A stretch of DNA of 64,000 nucleotides, taken from an uncultured Muribaculaceae bacterium (GTDB lineage Bacteria > Bacteroidota > Bacteroidia > Bacteroidales > Muribaculaceae). The stretch is from the NCBI GenBank assembly GCA_910577315.1, contig CAJTME010000003.1:186001-250000 (forward strand), written 5' to 3'. Both the position numbers and the translations under genes were made by a program. The notes beneath the pieces are model-generated. The model was not told the DNA's origin and made no database searches. It saw only the letters and a program-made list of their open reading frames with translations. Below are positions 23,701-30,752 of this stretch, one piece after another. Each line of letters begins with the position of its first letter. Position 1 is the first letter of the stretch.

Positions 23701-24456
23701 ATGAAACAACTCGCTTTTATCCTTGCGGCAGCGGCAGCCCTCTGCGCCACCGCCGCCGAACCCGTCCTGGTGGGCCATCGGGGCTCTGACATCGGCATCG
23801 AAAGCTCCCGCGAAGCCCTCGAGGAAGGCGCCCGCCGCGGCTATCCCTTCCTTGAATCCGACATCCGCGTGGCCGGCGACGGCACCTTCGTGCTGTCCCA
23901 CGACGAGACAACCGAACGCCTCGGCTCGGGCCTGGTCGTCGCCGCAACCTCCGCCGACTCGCTACTGGCCGACACCCTCAGGCAAACCCGCTGGGACATC
24001 CCCTACGAAGGCCGCATGGCCACCCTGGCCGACATGCTCGAAATCTGCAAGCAATATGGCTGCCGCCCCCTCATCGAACTGAAATGGGCCACGGGCATCA
24101 ATTCGGAAGACACATCGGGCATCCCGGCACTGATAGACTTCATCACTGAGGCCGGCATGCGCGACAAATGCATGATTCTCACCTCCATGAAGCCCTGCCT
24201 CGAATACATCCGCGAGCACTATCCCGACGTTGAGCTCCAGCTGCTCGTCCAGACCAAGGTCGACGAGAATTTCGACTGGTGCGTCAAGCACAACATGGGC
24301 ATCGACATCCATCACAGCGCCGTGACCCCCGAGCGCGTCGAGCGATTCCACGCCGCCGGCCTCCCCGTTAACGTATGGACGGTCAACACCCCCGAAGACC
24401 GCGCCCGATTCACCGAAATGGGCGTCGACTACATCACCACCGACCGCCTCAGATAA
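23701..24456 (+). CDS. Exported glycerophosphodiester phosphodiesterase
   Basis: The 251-residue protein has a signal peptide (MKQLAFILAAAAALCATAA) and a GDPD TIM barrel. Visible motifs are VGHRGSDIGIESSREALEEG (HRG; the usual HRG...PENT reads IESS), FLESDIRVAGDGTFVLSHDE (E/D metal ligands and catalytic HD) and LIELKWA. It hydrolyses glycerophosphodiesters to glycerol-3-phosphate and an alcohol. The ATG at 23701 is correct: an upstream ATG at 23671 lies inside the previous gene's terminator stem. The PENT-to-IESS change may alter substrate choice. Confidence 0.88.
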   Translation: MKQLAFILAAAAALCATAAEPVLVGHRGSDIGIESSREALEEGARRGYPFLESDIRVAGDGTFVLSHDETTERLGSGLVVAATSADSLLADTLRQTRWDIPYEGRMATLADMLEICKQYGCRPLIELKWATGINSEDTSGIPALIDFITEAGMRDKCMILTSMKPCLEYIREHYPDVELQLLVQTKVDENFDWCVKHNMGIDIHHSAVTPERVERFHAAGLPVNVWTVNTPEDRARFTEMGVDYITTDRLR

Positions 24457-24501
24457 CAGGCGCCCCGAAAACTTAAAATTCCAAATTCAAAATTATTTCA
24501 T

Positions 24502-24509
24502 TACATTTG
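24502..24509 (+). promoter_or_regulatory. -7 box of nadB
   Basis: TACATTTG, 19 nt upstream of the ATG at 24528; no -33 box seen. Confidence 0.5.
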
Positions 24510-24527
24510 CAGCATAATTTTTCTGCA

Positions 24528-26096
24528 ATGACCTACAAATACGATTATCTCGTGATTGGCTCGGGCATAGCCGGCATGAGTTTCGCGCTTAAGGTGGCCG
24601 GCAAGGGCCGCGTGGCGCTGATTTGCAAGACAACCCTCGAAGAGGCCAACACCGCCCTGGCCCAGGGCGGCGTGGCATCGGTGACAAACCTCGCCGTAGA
24701 CGACTTCGACAAACACATCCACGACACCATGGTGGCCGGCGACTGGCTGTCCGATCCCGCCGCCGTCGAGCAGGTGGTGAAGGGCGCCCCCGACCAGATA
24801 CGCGAGCTGATTGGCTGGGGCGTGGACTTCGACAAAAAGGACGACGGCTCGTTTGACCTCCACCGCGAGGGTGGCCACTCGGAATTCCGCATCCTCCACC
24901 ACGCCGACAACACCGGTTTTGAAATCCAGGAAAGCCTCATCAAGGCCGTACGCGCCAACCCCGACATCGACGTATTCGACCACCACTTCGCAATCGAGAT
25001 AATCACCCAGCACCATCTGGGAAAAATCGTCACCCGCCGCACCCCCGACATCACATGCTACGGCGCGTATGTCCTCGACCAGAAAACCGGCTCGGTCGAC
25101 AAATTCCTGTCAAAAATCACCGTCATGGCCACCGGCGGCGTGGGCGCCGTCTACCAGACCACCACCAACCCCCTCGTGGCCACCGGCGACGGCATCGCAA
25201 TGGTCTACCGCGCCAAGGGCACCGTCAAGGACATGGAATTCATCCAGTTCCACCCAACGGCCCTGTTCCATCCCGGCGACCGCCCCTCGTTCCTCATCAC
25301 CGAGGCCATGCGCGGCTACGGCGCCGTCCTGCGCAACCTGCGCGGCGAGGAATTCATGCACAAGTACGACCCGCGCCTGTCCCTGGCCCCGCGCGACATC
25401 GTGGCCCGCGCCATCGACTCGGAGATGAAGCTCAACGGCGACGACCACGTCTACCTTGACGTCACCCACAAAGACCCCGACGAGACGCGCCGCCACTTCC
25501 CCAACATCTACCAGCACTGCCTCGGTCTCGGAATAGACATCACCAAGGACTACATTCCCGTCGCACCCGCCGCCCACTACCTCTGCGGCGGCATCAAGGT
25601 CGACGCCAACGGCCAGTCGAGCATCGACCGCCTCTATGCCCTCGGCGAATGTTCATGCACCGGTCTCCACGGCGGCAACCGTCTGGCCTCCAACTCGCTC
25701 ATCGAGGCCGTGGTATATGCCGACGCCGCCGCGCGACACGCTGCCGACCGCATTGCCGGACTGGCCTGCCGCACCGACGTCCCCGACTGGAACGACGAGG
25801 GCACCCGCCATCCCGAGGAAATGGTGCTCATCACCCAAAGCATCCGCGAGGTGAACCAAATCATGGGAACCTACGTCGGCATCGTCCGCTCGAACCTCCG
25901 CCTCGACCGCGCCTGGAACCGCCTCGACATCCTCTATGAGGAGACCGAGCGCCTGTTCAAATGCTCCAAGGCCTCACGCGAGATTTGCGAGCTGCGCAAC
26001 ATCATCAACGTGGGCTACCTCATCATGCGCCAGGCCAAGGAACGCAAGGAAAGCCGCGGCCTGCACTACACCCTCGACTATCCCCCGAAAAAATGA
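24528..26096 (+). CDS. nadB: L-aspartate oxidase
   Basis: The 522-residue flavoprotein has the FAD motif VIGSGIAGMSFALKVA near the N-terminus, TALAQGGVASV, the active-site block EFIQFHPTAL, and the C-terminal GGNRLASNSLIEAVVY and HYLCGGIKVDANG motifs of NadB. It oxidises L-aspartate to iminoaspartate, the first step of de novo NAD synthesis with NadA. The ATG at 24528 is used because the in-frame TTG at 24507 is part of the -7 box. The stop overlaps the DUF4294 gene by 4 nt. nadA and nadC are not in this window. Confidence 0.95.
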   Translation: MTYKYDYLVIGSGIAGMSFALKVAGKGRVALICKTTLEEANTALAQGGVASVTNLAVDDFDKHIHDTMVAGDWLSDPAAVEQVVKGAPDQIRELIGWGVDFDKKDDGSFDLHREGGHSEFRILHHADNTGFEIQESLIKAVRANPDIDVFDHHFAIEIITQHHLGKIVTRRTPDITCYGAYVLDQKTGSVDKFLSKITVMATGGVGAVYQTTTNPLVATGDGIAMVYRAKGTVKDMEFIQFHPTALFHPGDRPSFLITEAMRGYGAVLRNLRGEEFMHKYDPRLSLAPRDIVARAIDSEMKLNGDDHVYLDVTHKDPDETRRHFPNIYQHCLGLGIDITKDYIPVAPAAHYLCGGIKVDANGQSSIDRLYALGECSCTGLHGGNRLASNSLIEAVVYADAAARHAADRIAGLACRTDVPDWNDEGTRHPEEMVLITQSIREVNQIMGTYVGIVRSNLRLDRAWNRLDILYEETERLFKCSKASREICELRNIINVGYLIMRQAKERKESRGLHYTLDYPPKK

Positions 26097-26734
26097 CCCT
26101 ACGCCCCTCTCTCCCCCGCATTTCAGTCCTGTTGCTGGCCGCCGCCCTCATCCTGCCGGCGGCGCTGGCACAGCGCACCCTCGAAAACCCCGGTTCGGGC
26201 CGCAACGCCCACTACCGGGGCTATTCCTACCGCATCGACGAACAGGGCGACACCGTCCTGGTGCTGATGCTCAACGAAATAACCTGCTTTCCGCCCCTCA
26301 AATTCAAAAACAAGAAAGAGGAGGAATTCTACTGGCGCACCGTGCGCGACGTGCGCCTCACCCTCCCCTACGCCAAGCTAATAGCCGAAACCCTCATCGA
26401 AACCTATGAATACATCGAGACATTCCCCACCAAAAAAGAACGCGAGGAATATCTCAAGAAGATGGAAAAAGCCCTTTTCGAGCAATACAAACCCGTGCTG
26501 AAAAAATTCAGCAAACGCCAGGCCAAAGTGCTCATAAAGCTCATCCAGCGCGAGACCAACCAGTCGAGCTACGACATCGTCAAGGCCTTTCTCGGCTCAT
26601 TCCGAGCAACATTCTGGCAAGGCTTCGGCAAACTCTTCGGCGTCAGCCTCAAAAGCGACTTCCGCCCATCGAAAAACAAGGAAGACGCCACCATCGACCG
26701 CATCGCCACCGGCATCGAACAAGGCTGGATTTGA
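26093..26734 (+). CDS. DUF4294 family exported protein
   Basis: The 213-residue protein has a signal peptide (RISVLLLAAALILPAALAQ) and the Bacteroidetes DUF4294 core, including YAKLIAETLIETYEYIETFPTKKEREEYLKKMEKALFEQYKPVLKK and LIQRETNQSSYDIVKAFLGSFRATFWQGF. The ATG overlaps the nadB stop (ATGA), an arrangement I recall in other Bacteroidetes, but no link to NAD synthesis is established. The function is unknown. A repetitive AT-rich tract follows. Confidence 0.88.
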   Translation: MTLRPSLPRISVLLLAAALILPAALAQRTLENPGSGRNAHYRGYSYRIDEQGDTVLVLMLNEITCFPPLKFKNKKEEEFYWRTVRDVRLTLPYAKLIAETLIETYEYIETFPTKKEREEYLKKMEKALFEQYKPVLKKFSKRQAKVLIKLIQRETNQSSYDIVKAFLGSFRATFWQGFGKLFGVSLKSDFRPSKNKEDATIDRIATGIEQGWI

Positions 26735-26736
26735 GG

Positions 26737-26840
26737 AATGCACAATGCACGATGCACAATTCATAATGCACGATGCATAATGCACGATGCTCAATGCACA
26801 ATTCCTAATTCCTAATTTCTAATTCCTAACTCCTAATTTT
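26737..26840. repeat. Short tandem repeats (AATGCACGATGC and AATTCCT units)
   Basis: Two simple repeat families sit side by side: variants of AATGCACGATGC or AATGCACAATTC, then variants of CTAATTC. They fill the gap between the DUF4294 gene and the 3' end of the ion-channel gene and run into its stop codon. Confidence 0.75.
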
Positions 26841-27564
26841 TAATATTCCCCTTCGAGTGTCTCTTCACATAATCGGTAAGATACACCGTGAACAGCGGGA
26901 AGATAATCATGCCTGAGATTGGAAGTATCACGGCCACGATGCGCCCCTCGATGGTCATCGGATTGATATAGCAACCCACCGTCGACATGTTCATCGCCGC
27001 CCACCACAGGGCCGTCCAGTACGTGTCGACCTGCGGATTCACACCCTCCTCGCAATTATAGAATATCAGCGAGCAGAAATACACAATCATCACCATTATC
27101 ACGATATACGACATGAAAAAGCTCGTGATGGCGTTCGACGAGAAATATCCGAACACAATCGACAGCGCCAGCGCACCGCGTGCCAACGGAATGAAACGCA
27201 CGAAATAGAGCGTCTCGGGGCTCAGGTGCAGGTCGAGCATCGTCACTATGTTGAGATACGGTATCGAGATGAGCAGGAACAACAGCCTGTGGCGCACATA
27301 CTTCCACTTCTCCTCCGCAAAAATCAGCTCGATGAAGAAATCCGCCACAAAAATCACGCACACCCAGAACTGAAACGTCATGTAGCGGTGGTTGGCCAGG
27401 AAATTCTCCGAGCGGAAAGTGTCGTAAGAGATATACACGATGAGCATTATCGAGAGGAGCAGCACCACCATGTGCATTATCCACTCGACTACGTGGACGG
27501 GCTTGCCGTCGCGGAAATCTTTCTTTACCGGCTGCGGAGCCGGCGTTGCGCTTGCTGTTGACAT
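26833..27564 (-). CDS. Ion channel protein of the potassium-channel superfamily
   Basis: The 243-residue membrane protein has hydrophobic segments near residues 24-48, 62-83, 92-108, 127-165 and 205-230, plus a pore loop YWTALWWAAMNMSTVGCYINP (about 182-202). Where K+ channels have TVGYG the filter reads TVGCY, so selectivity may differ. The ATG at 27564 is used; a longer in-frame extension overlaps xerD and is low in plausibility. The gene is divergent from xerD with a 62-nt gap. It probably conducts cations across the inner membrane. Confidence 0.78.
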   Translation of the reverse strand: MSTASATPAPQPVKKDFRDGKPVHVVEWIMHMVVLLLSIMLIVYISYDTFRSENFLANHRYMTFQFWVCVIFVADFFIELIFAEEKWKYVRHRLLFLLISIPYLNIVTMLDLHLSPETLYFVRFIPLARGALALSIVFGYFSSNAITSFFMSYIVIMVMIVYFCSLIFYNCEEGVNPQVDTYWTALWWAAMNMSTVGCYINPMTIEGRIVAVILPISGMIIFPLFTVYLTDYVKRHSKGNIKN

Positions 27565-27614
27565 AGGATTGGGGTTTCTATTTAGAACAAGGCACCCTTT
27601 CAAATAGTTTTTTG

Positions 27615-27622
27615 TAATTTTG
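27615..27622 (+). promoter_or_regulatory. -7 box of xerD, leaderless geometry
   Basis: TAATTTTG ends only 4 nt before the ATG at 27627, so transcription should start at or next to the start codon. Confidence 0.55.
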
Positions 27623-27626
27623 CACC

Positions 27627-28541
27627 ATGACCGCGCCCCTGCCCCCCTATCAGACAATCCGCTCGCGCTACGACGCCTACCTGCTGCTCGAGCGCGGCCT
27701 CTCGCCCAACACCCGCGAGGCATACCTGCGCGACCTCGATGCCTTCCAGGACTTTATCGCCGCTCGCGGCCTCGACTTCCCCGACCTCACCATCGACCAC
27801 CTCGCCCAGTTCGTCACCCTGCTCGTAGACCTCGGCATATCGCCCCGCTCGGTCGCCCGCATGATTTCAGGGGTGAAATCGGCCATGAAATACCTCAAGA
27901 CCGAGCGCATCATCGACCACAATCCCGCCCTGCTGCTCGACGCGCCGCGCTTTGGCCGCCACCTGCCCGAGGTGCTCAGCGTCGACGACATCGACGACAT
28001 GATCGACGCCGTCGACCTCGAGTCGCCCACCGGCCGCCGCAACCGCGCCATAATCGAAACCCTCTACGGCTGCGGCCTGCGCGTCAGCGAGCTGTGCAAC
28101 CTCGAGCTGTCGCGCATCGACTTCGACCACCGCTTTCTCGTGGTCACCGGCAAGGGCAACAAACAGCGCCTCGTGCCAATGAGCGACCCGTCGCTTGAAG
28201 AAATAGAGATATACATCAACGAGGAGCGCCCCCGCCTCAAAATCAAGCCCGGCGAAGACGACATCGTGTTCCTTAACGTGCGTGGCCACCGCCTCACCCG
28301 CCAGATGGTGTTCATATTCCTGCGCCAGCTCGCCCAGGCAGCCGGCATCACAAAAACAATATCGCCCCACACCCTGCGCCACTCCTTCGCCACCCACCTC
28401 CTCGAGGGCGGCGCCAACCTCCGCGCAATCCAGCAGATGCTCGGCCACGAGTCAATCTCCACCACCGAAATCTACCTCCACCTCGACAACACCCGCCTCC
28501 GCGAGGAAATCCTCCTCCACCACCCCCGCAACAGGAAATAA
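27627..28541 (+). CDS. xerD: Tyrosine recombinase XerD
   Basis: The 304-residue recombinase has an N-terminal SAM-like core-binding domain (about 10-95) and a C-terminal catalytic domain. Catalytic residues are visible: R in YGCGLRVSEL (about 152), HxxR in SPHTLRHSFATHLLEGG (about 249-265), H in LGHESISTTEIYLHL (about 275), and the tyrosine nucleophile in that last motif. With XerC it resolves chromosome dimers at dif. No dif site is obvious here. Length and motifs favour XerD over an integron or phage integrase. Confidence 0.92.
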   Translation: MTAPLPPYQTIRSRYDAYLLLERGLSPNTREAYLRDLDAFQDFIAARGLDFPDLTIDHLAQFVTLLVDLGISPRSVARMISGVKSAMKYLKTERIIDHNPALLLDAPRFGRHLPEVLSVDDIDDMIDAVDLESPTGRRNRAIIETLYGCGLRVSELCNLELSRIDFDHRFLVVTGKGNKQRLVPMSDPSLEEIEIYINEERPRLKIKPGEDDIVFLNVRGHRLTRQMVFIFLRQLAQAAGITKTISPHTLRHSFATHLLEGGANLRAIQQMLGHESISTTEIYLHLDNTRLREEILLHHPRNRK

Positions 28542-28560
28542 GCCCCAGCCCCCAAGACCT

Positions 28561-29079
28561 TTAACCACATTCATCCCGCGATATATCCAGCGGAATTCCA
28601 AGGTTTTTATTCCTCAGGTGATCCACAACTATATTGACTATCGGCGATTGAGGCCACCGATAAAACACCCGGCCTATTACCTGCCCGTCAGCAGTGGTGA
28701 AATCAACGGTAAGCATATCGTCCCCCGCCCTCTTTTCTATCCGTTCAAGCAGTCGCTCAAACAGCGCCCATCTAAACACTTGTGACTCGAGCTCAGTATG
28801 GTTTCTTTTCAAATCATCAGTGGAACAGATGAACGAAAACACCGTGTTGCGATGCTGCCTGAACATATCAAGCAGCCATGAAGACATTTTAAACAACGTT
28901 GACGGATGAACAAACCTGTCCGAATCAAGCTTCTCAATCCCGATGTCTGCAATCTCCGCATCATGAAATTCTTCGGGAATACGCAGTTGCTCAAGCTTAT
29001 AGTCATTATCATAAAAAGTGAGGGCCACCACTATATGATTGCCCTCATTATCTTCTATGATTTGTTTAATCACGTTCAT
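28561..29079 (-). CDS. Hypothetical protein of a two-gene AT-rich cassette
   Basis: The 172-residue protein starts at the ATG MNVIKQIIEDNEGNHIVVALTF. It is soluble, with no signal peptide. It has a central FRQHRNTVFSFICSTDDLKRNHTELESQVFRWALFERLLER segment and a C-terminal DGQVIGRVFYRWPQSPIVNIVVDHL strand region. It resembles uncharacterised Bacteroides proteins (possibly DUF6169, unsure). It lies 2 nt after a 44-codon gene on the same strand. It is AT-richer than xerD, which converges on it. The pairing of a small basic protein and a mid-size partner recalls toxin-antitoxin pairs, but no toxin fold is recognised. Confidence 0.6.
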   Translation of the reverse strand: MNVIKQIIEDNEGNHIVVALTFYDNDYKLEQLRIPEEFHDAEIADIGIEKLDSDRFVHPSTLFKMSSWLLDMFRQHRNTVFSFICSTDDLKRNHTELESQVFRWALFERLLERIEKRAGDDMLTVDFTTADGQVIGRVFYRWPQSPIVNIVVDHLRNKNLGIPLDISRDECG

Positions 29080-29081
29080 GC

Positions 29082-29216
29082 TCAAAGCATCCCGGTTGCC
29101 TTATAAGTCTCGCAAAGTTTGCGCATACGCTCTTTTTTCTCACGCTGCGCCTTCTCAAAGAAAGCTTTTTGTTCCTTTGAGGGATTGGAAAATGTTATGG
29201 TCGGCATCCTTTTCAT
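29082..29216 (-). CDS. Small basic protein, first gene of the cassette
   Basis: The 44-residue peptide reads MKRMPTITFSNPSKEQKAFF, then EKAQREKKERMRKLCETYKATGML. It is highly charged and helical (Lys/Arg/Glu-rich), like the tail of a small DNA-binding antitoxin, though that is inference. The ATG at 29216 is 26 nt downstream of an excellent promoter (TTTG-N19-TAAATTTG). The stop is 2 nt before the next ATG, so the two are cotranscribed. Confidence 0.6.
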   Translation of the reverse strand: MKRMPTITFSNPSKEQKAFFEKAQREKKERMRKLCETYKATGML

Positions 29217-29242
29217 ATTGCAGGTGTTTATATGAGACTTTG

Positions 29243-29273
29243 CAAATTTACAAAATATTTTTCTTTCCGCAAA
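29243..29273 (-). promoter_or_regulatory. Consensus promoter of the two-gene cassette
   Basis: On the minus strand TTTG (29270-29273), 19 nt, TAAATTTG (29243-29250), a full match to the Bacteroides consensus. Confidence 0.8.
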
Positions 29274-29374
29274 CTTGTATCAGTATAAATTACTAATTAT
29301 GCTTGGATTAGGCTTTGGAAATTTCAATATCCTCACATATACAACACCGAAGTCCCGACCCTTGTTTCACCCCC

Positions 29375-29459
29375 TCCGAGTACTCCAAAAAAAACCGTGC
29401 CATCCTCGGCCTCACCCCCTCCCCCACCGAGTACTCCGAGCCCTCCGAGTACTCCAAAA
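29375..29459. repeat. GAGTACTC repeat module, copy 1 (with an extra half unit)
   Basis: GAGTACTC palindromes at 29378, 29429 and 29447, each in a CCGAGTACTCC context followed by A-runs. The pair at 29429 and 29447 forms the module GAGTACTCCGAGCCCTCCGA then GTACTC. The rest of 29217-29558 holds only the two promoters; no gene is supported there. Confidence 0.7.
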
Positions 29460-29501
29460 AACCAAAAAATCACACAAAAGCCAAAAAAATCCCCCAAATA
29501 A

Positions 29502-29533
29502 TTTGCAAATTTAAAATTCCGCCCCTAATTTTG
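29502..29533 (+). promoter_or_regulatory. Consensus promoter of the four-helix-bundle gene
   Basis: TTTG (29502-29505), 20 nt, TAATTTTG (29526-29533), 26 nt before the ATG. Confidence 0.75.
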
Positions 29534-29558
29534 CCAAAATCCTTAATTCTTACAGCCT

Positions 29559-30116
29559 ATGCCATCCGACAAAGACTTTCTTCCCCAGCGTGGAAATTTC
29601 CGCAGCTTGAAAGTATTTGCCGTGGCCGAATGTATTTTTGACATAACCTACATCTTCACCGAACGCTTCCTCCGGGCGGGCGACCGCACAATCGACCAGA
29701 TGCGGCAGGCCGCGCGGTCGGGCAAGCAGAACATCGCCGAAGGCAGCCAGGACGGCTCCACGTCCCGCGAAATCGAAATCAAACTCACCAACGTGGCCAA
29801 AGCCAGCCTCCAGGAACTGCTCCTCGACTACGAGGACTACCTTCGGGTGAGGGACCTCCACCTTTGGGACAAGAATTCCGAAAAAGCAATCCAAACCCGC
29901 CGCGTATGCCGCAATAACTCCGACTCGCGGTTTTACCGCGAAGCTGCCAAAACCCGCACCGCCGAGACTCTCGCCAACATCGCCATCATTCTCATCCACC
30001 AGGCCGACGTGATGCTCCACGGCCTCATCGAGCGGCAGAAAGCCGATTTCCTGCGCGAAGGCGGCATCAAAGAACAGATGACCCGCGCCCGCCTCGCCCA
30101 CCGCTCAAAACAATAA
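29559..30116 (+). CDS. Four-helix-bundle (23S rRNA IVP-type) protein
   Basis: The 185-residue protein matches the four-helix-bundle family related to 23S rRNA intervening-sequence proteins: NFRSLKVFAVAECIFDITYIFTERFL, DQMRQAARSGKQNIAEGSQDGSTSREIEIKLTNVAKASLQELLLDYEDYL. The conserved A-x-x-S-x-x-N-I-x-E-G core is present. It carries an extra C-terminal helical region (about 130-185). Function is unknown; homologues occur both in rRNA introns and, as here, as free-standing genes. The gene is flanked on both sides by GAGTACTC repeat modules, suggesting it may move with them. Confidence 0.85.
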   Translation: MPSDKDFLPQRGNFRSLKVFAVAECIFDITYIFTERFLRAGDRTIDQMRQAARSGKQNIAEGSQDGSTSREIEIKLTNVAKASLQELLLDYEDYLRVRDLHLWDKNSEKAIQTRRVCRNNSDSRFYREAAKTRTAETLANIAIILIHQADVMLHGLIERQKADFLREGGIKEQMTRARLAHRSKQ

Positions 30117-30133
30117 ATCCCGCCCATCGTCCC

Positions 30134-30170
30134 CCCAGAGTACTCCGAGCACTCCGAGTACTCTAAAAAA
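30134..30170. repeat. GAGTACTC repeat module, copy 2
   Basis: GAGTACTC at 30138 and 30156 separated by CGAGCACTCC, followed by an A-run. Same layout as the copies near 29.43 and 30.57 kb. Confidence 0.7.
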
Positions 30171-30203
30171 ACAAAAAACGCCCCTCCCCTAAAAAAATCC
30201 CAG

Positions 30204-30235
30204 CTTGCAATTTCTTAAAATTATTCCTATCTTTG
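30204..30235 (+). promoter_or_regulatory. Promoter of the 59-codon gene
   Basis: CTTG (30204-30207), 20 nt, TATCTTTG (30228-30235). Confidence 0.6.
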
Positions 30236-30293
30236 CACTTAGCACCGGCTTCGCAAAGGCGAACACTGGATTAATTAAATAAATTTTAACGAT

Positions 30294-30473
30294 ATGGAAA
30301 AAATTTACGCAATTTTGCCGTTTCTCACGGCAATCCTGGAATGGTGCAAAAGGTTGTTCAAATCTGACTCTGTTGAAAGCACCCTGTTTAAAATCTCAAC
30401 ACCAAAGGGATTAAAGATAGAGTATTCCCACAGGAGGGGGACAACTGATAGAGATGCGGCGGGAAGGCGATGA
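30294..30473 (+). CDS. Small hypothetical protein, amphipathic N-terminus
   Basis: The 59-residue reading frame begins MEKIYAILPFLTAILEWCKR and continues LFKSDSVESTLFKISTPKGL with a basic tail ending RDAAGRR. The start is 59 nt past a good promoter and the frame ends before a GC-rich hairpin (30494-30522), so the locus looks like a complete small transcription unit. The amphipathic helix followed by a basic tail could act at the membrane. No family is recognised. It could also be a noncoding RNA. Confidence 0.45.
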   Translation: MEKIYAILPFLTAILEWCKRLFKSDSVESTLFKISTPKGLKIEYSHRRGTTDRDAAGRR

Positions 30474-30493
30474 GTCTATAAGCGCCCGTAAAA

Positions 30494-30534
30494 ACGCCCG
30501 GCAGGCATCGACCCGCCGGGCGTCGCTGCGTTTT
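30494..30534 (+). terminator. GC-rich hairpin after the small gene
   Basis: The stem ACGCCCGGC / GCCGGGCGT (30494-30502, 30514-30522) is followed 8 nt later by TTTTA. Confidence 0.6.
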
Positions 30535-30560
30535 ATGGTGCAATCGTCCATCTTCCATAC

Positions 30561-30598
30561 CCTCCGAGTACTCCGAGCCATCCGAGTACTCTAAAACC
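30561..30598. repeat. GAGTACTC repeat module, copy 3
   Basis: GAGTACTC at 30566 and 30584 separated by CGAGCCATCC, followed by TAAAA. The stretch 30599-30752 holds the -7 box TACCTTTG (30654-30661) and the leader of the next gene. Confidence 0.7.
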
Positions 30599-30653
30599 TG
30601 CCTTTTAACGAGTTAAATAACGTTAAAAATAGGGGGGGTGTTAATTATTGTTA

Positions 30654-30661
30654 TACCTTTG
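30654..30661 (+). promoter_or_regulatory. -7 box of the secreted protein gene
   Basis: TACCTTTG, with a leader of about 90 nt before the ATG at 30753. Confidence 0.5.
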
Positions 30662-30752
30662 TATTCCCAACGATGGGGAAAACTACACCCTAATCCTTAA
30701 CAACGACTTTACAACCTATAAATATAAATCAATTAACCTAAAAACAACGCTT

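Noticed and set aside
27565..27723. 53-codon N-terminal extension of the ion-channel gene
   Set aside because: It overlaps xerD on the opposite strand and is Arg/Gly-rich; the ATG at 27564 begins the recognisable protein.
29275..29514. Plus-strand reading frame of about 79 codons
   Set aside because: It spans the GAGTACTC repeats and poly-A tracts and yields a low-complexity Pro/His/Lys product with no homology.
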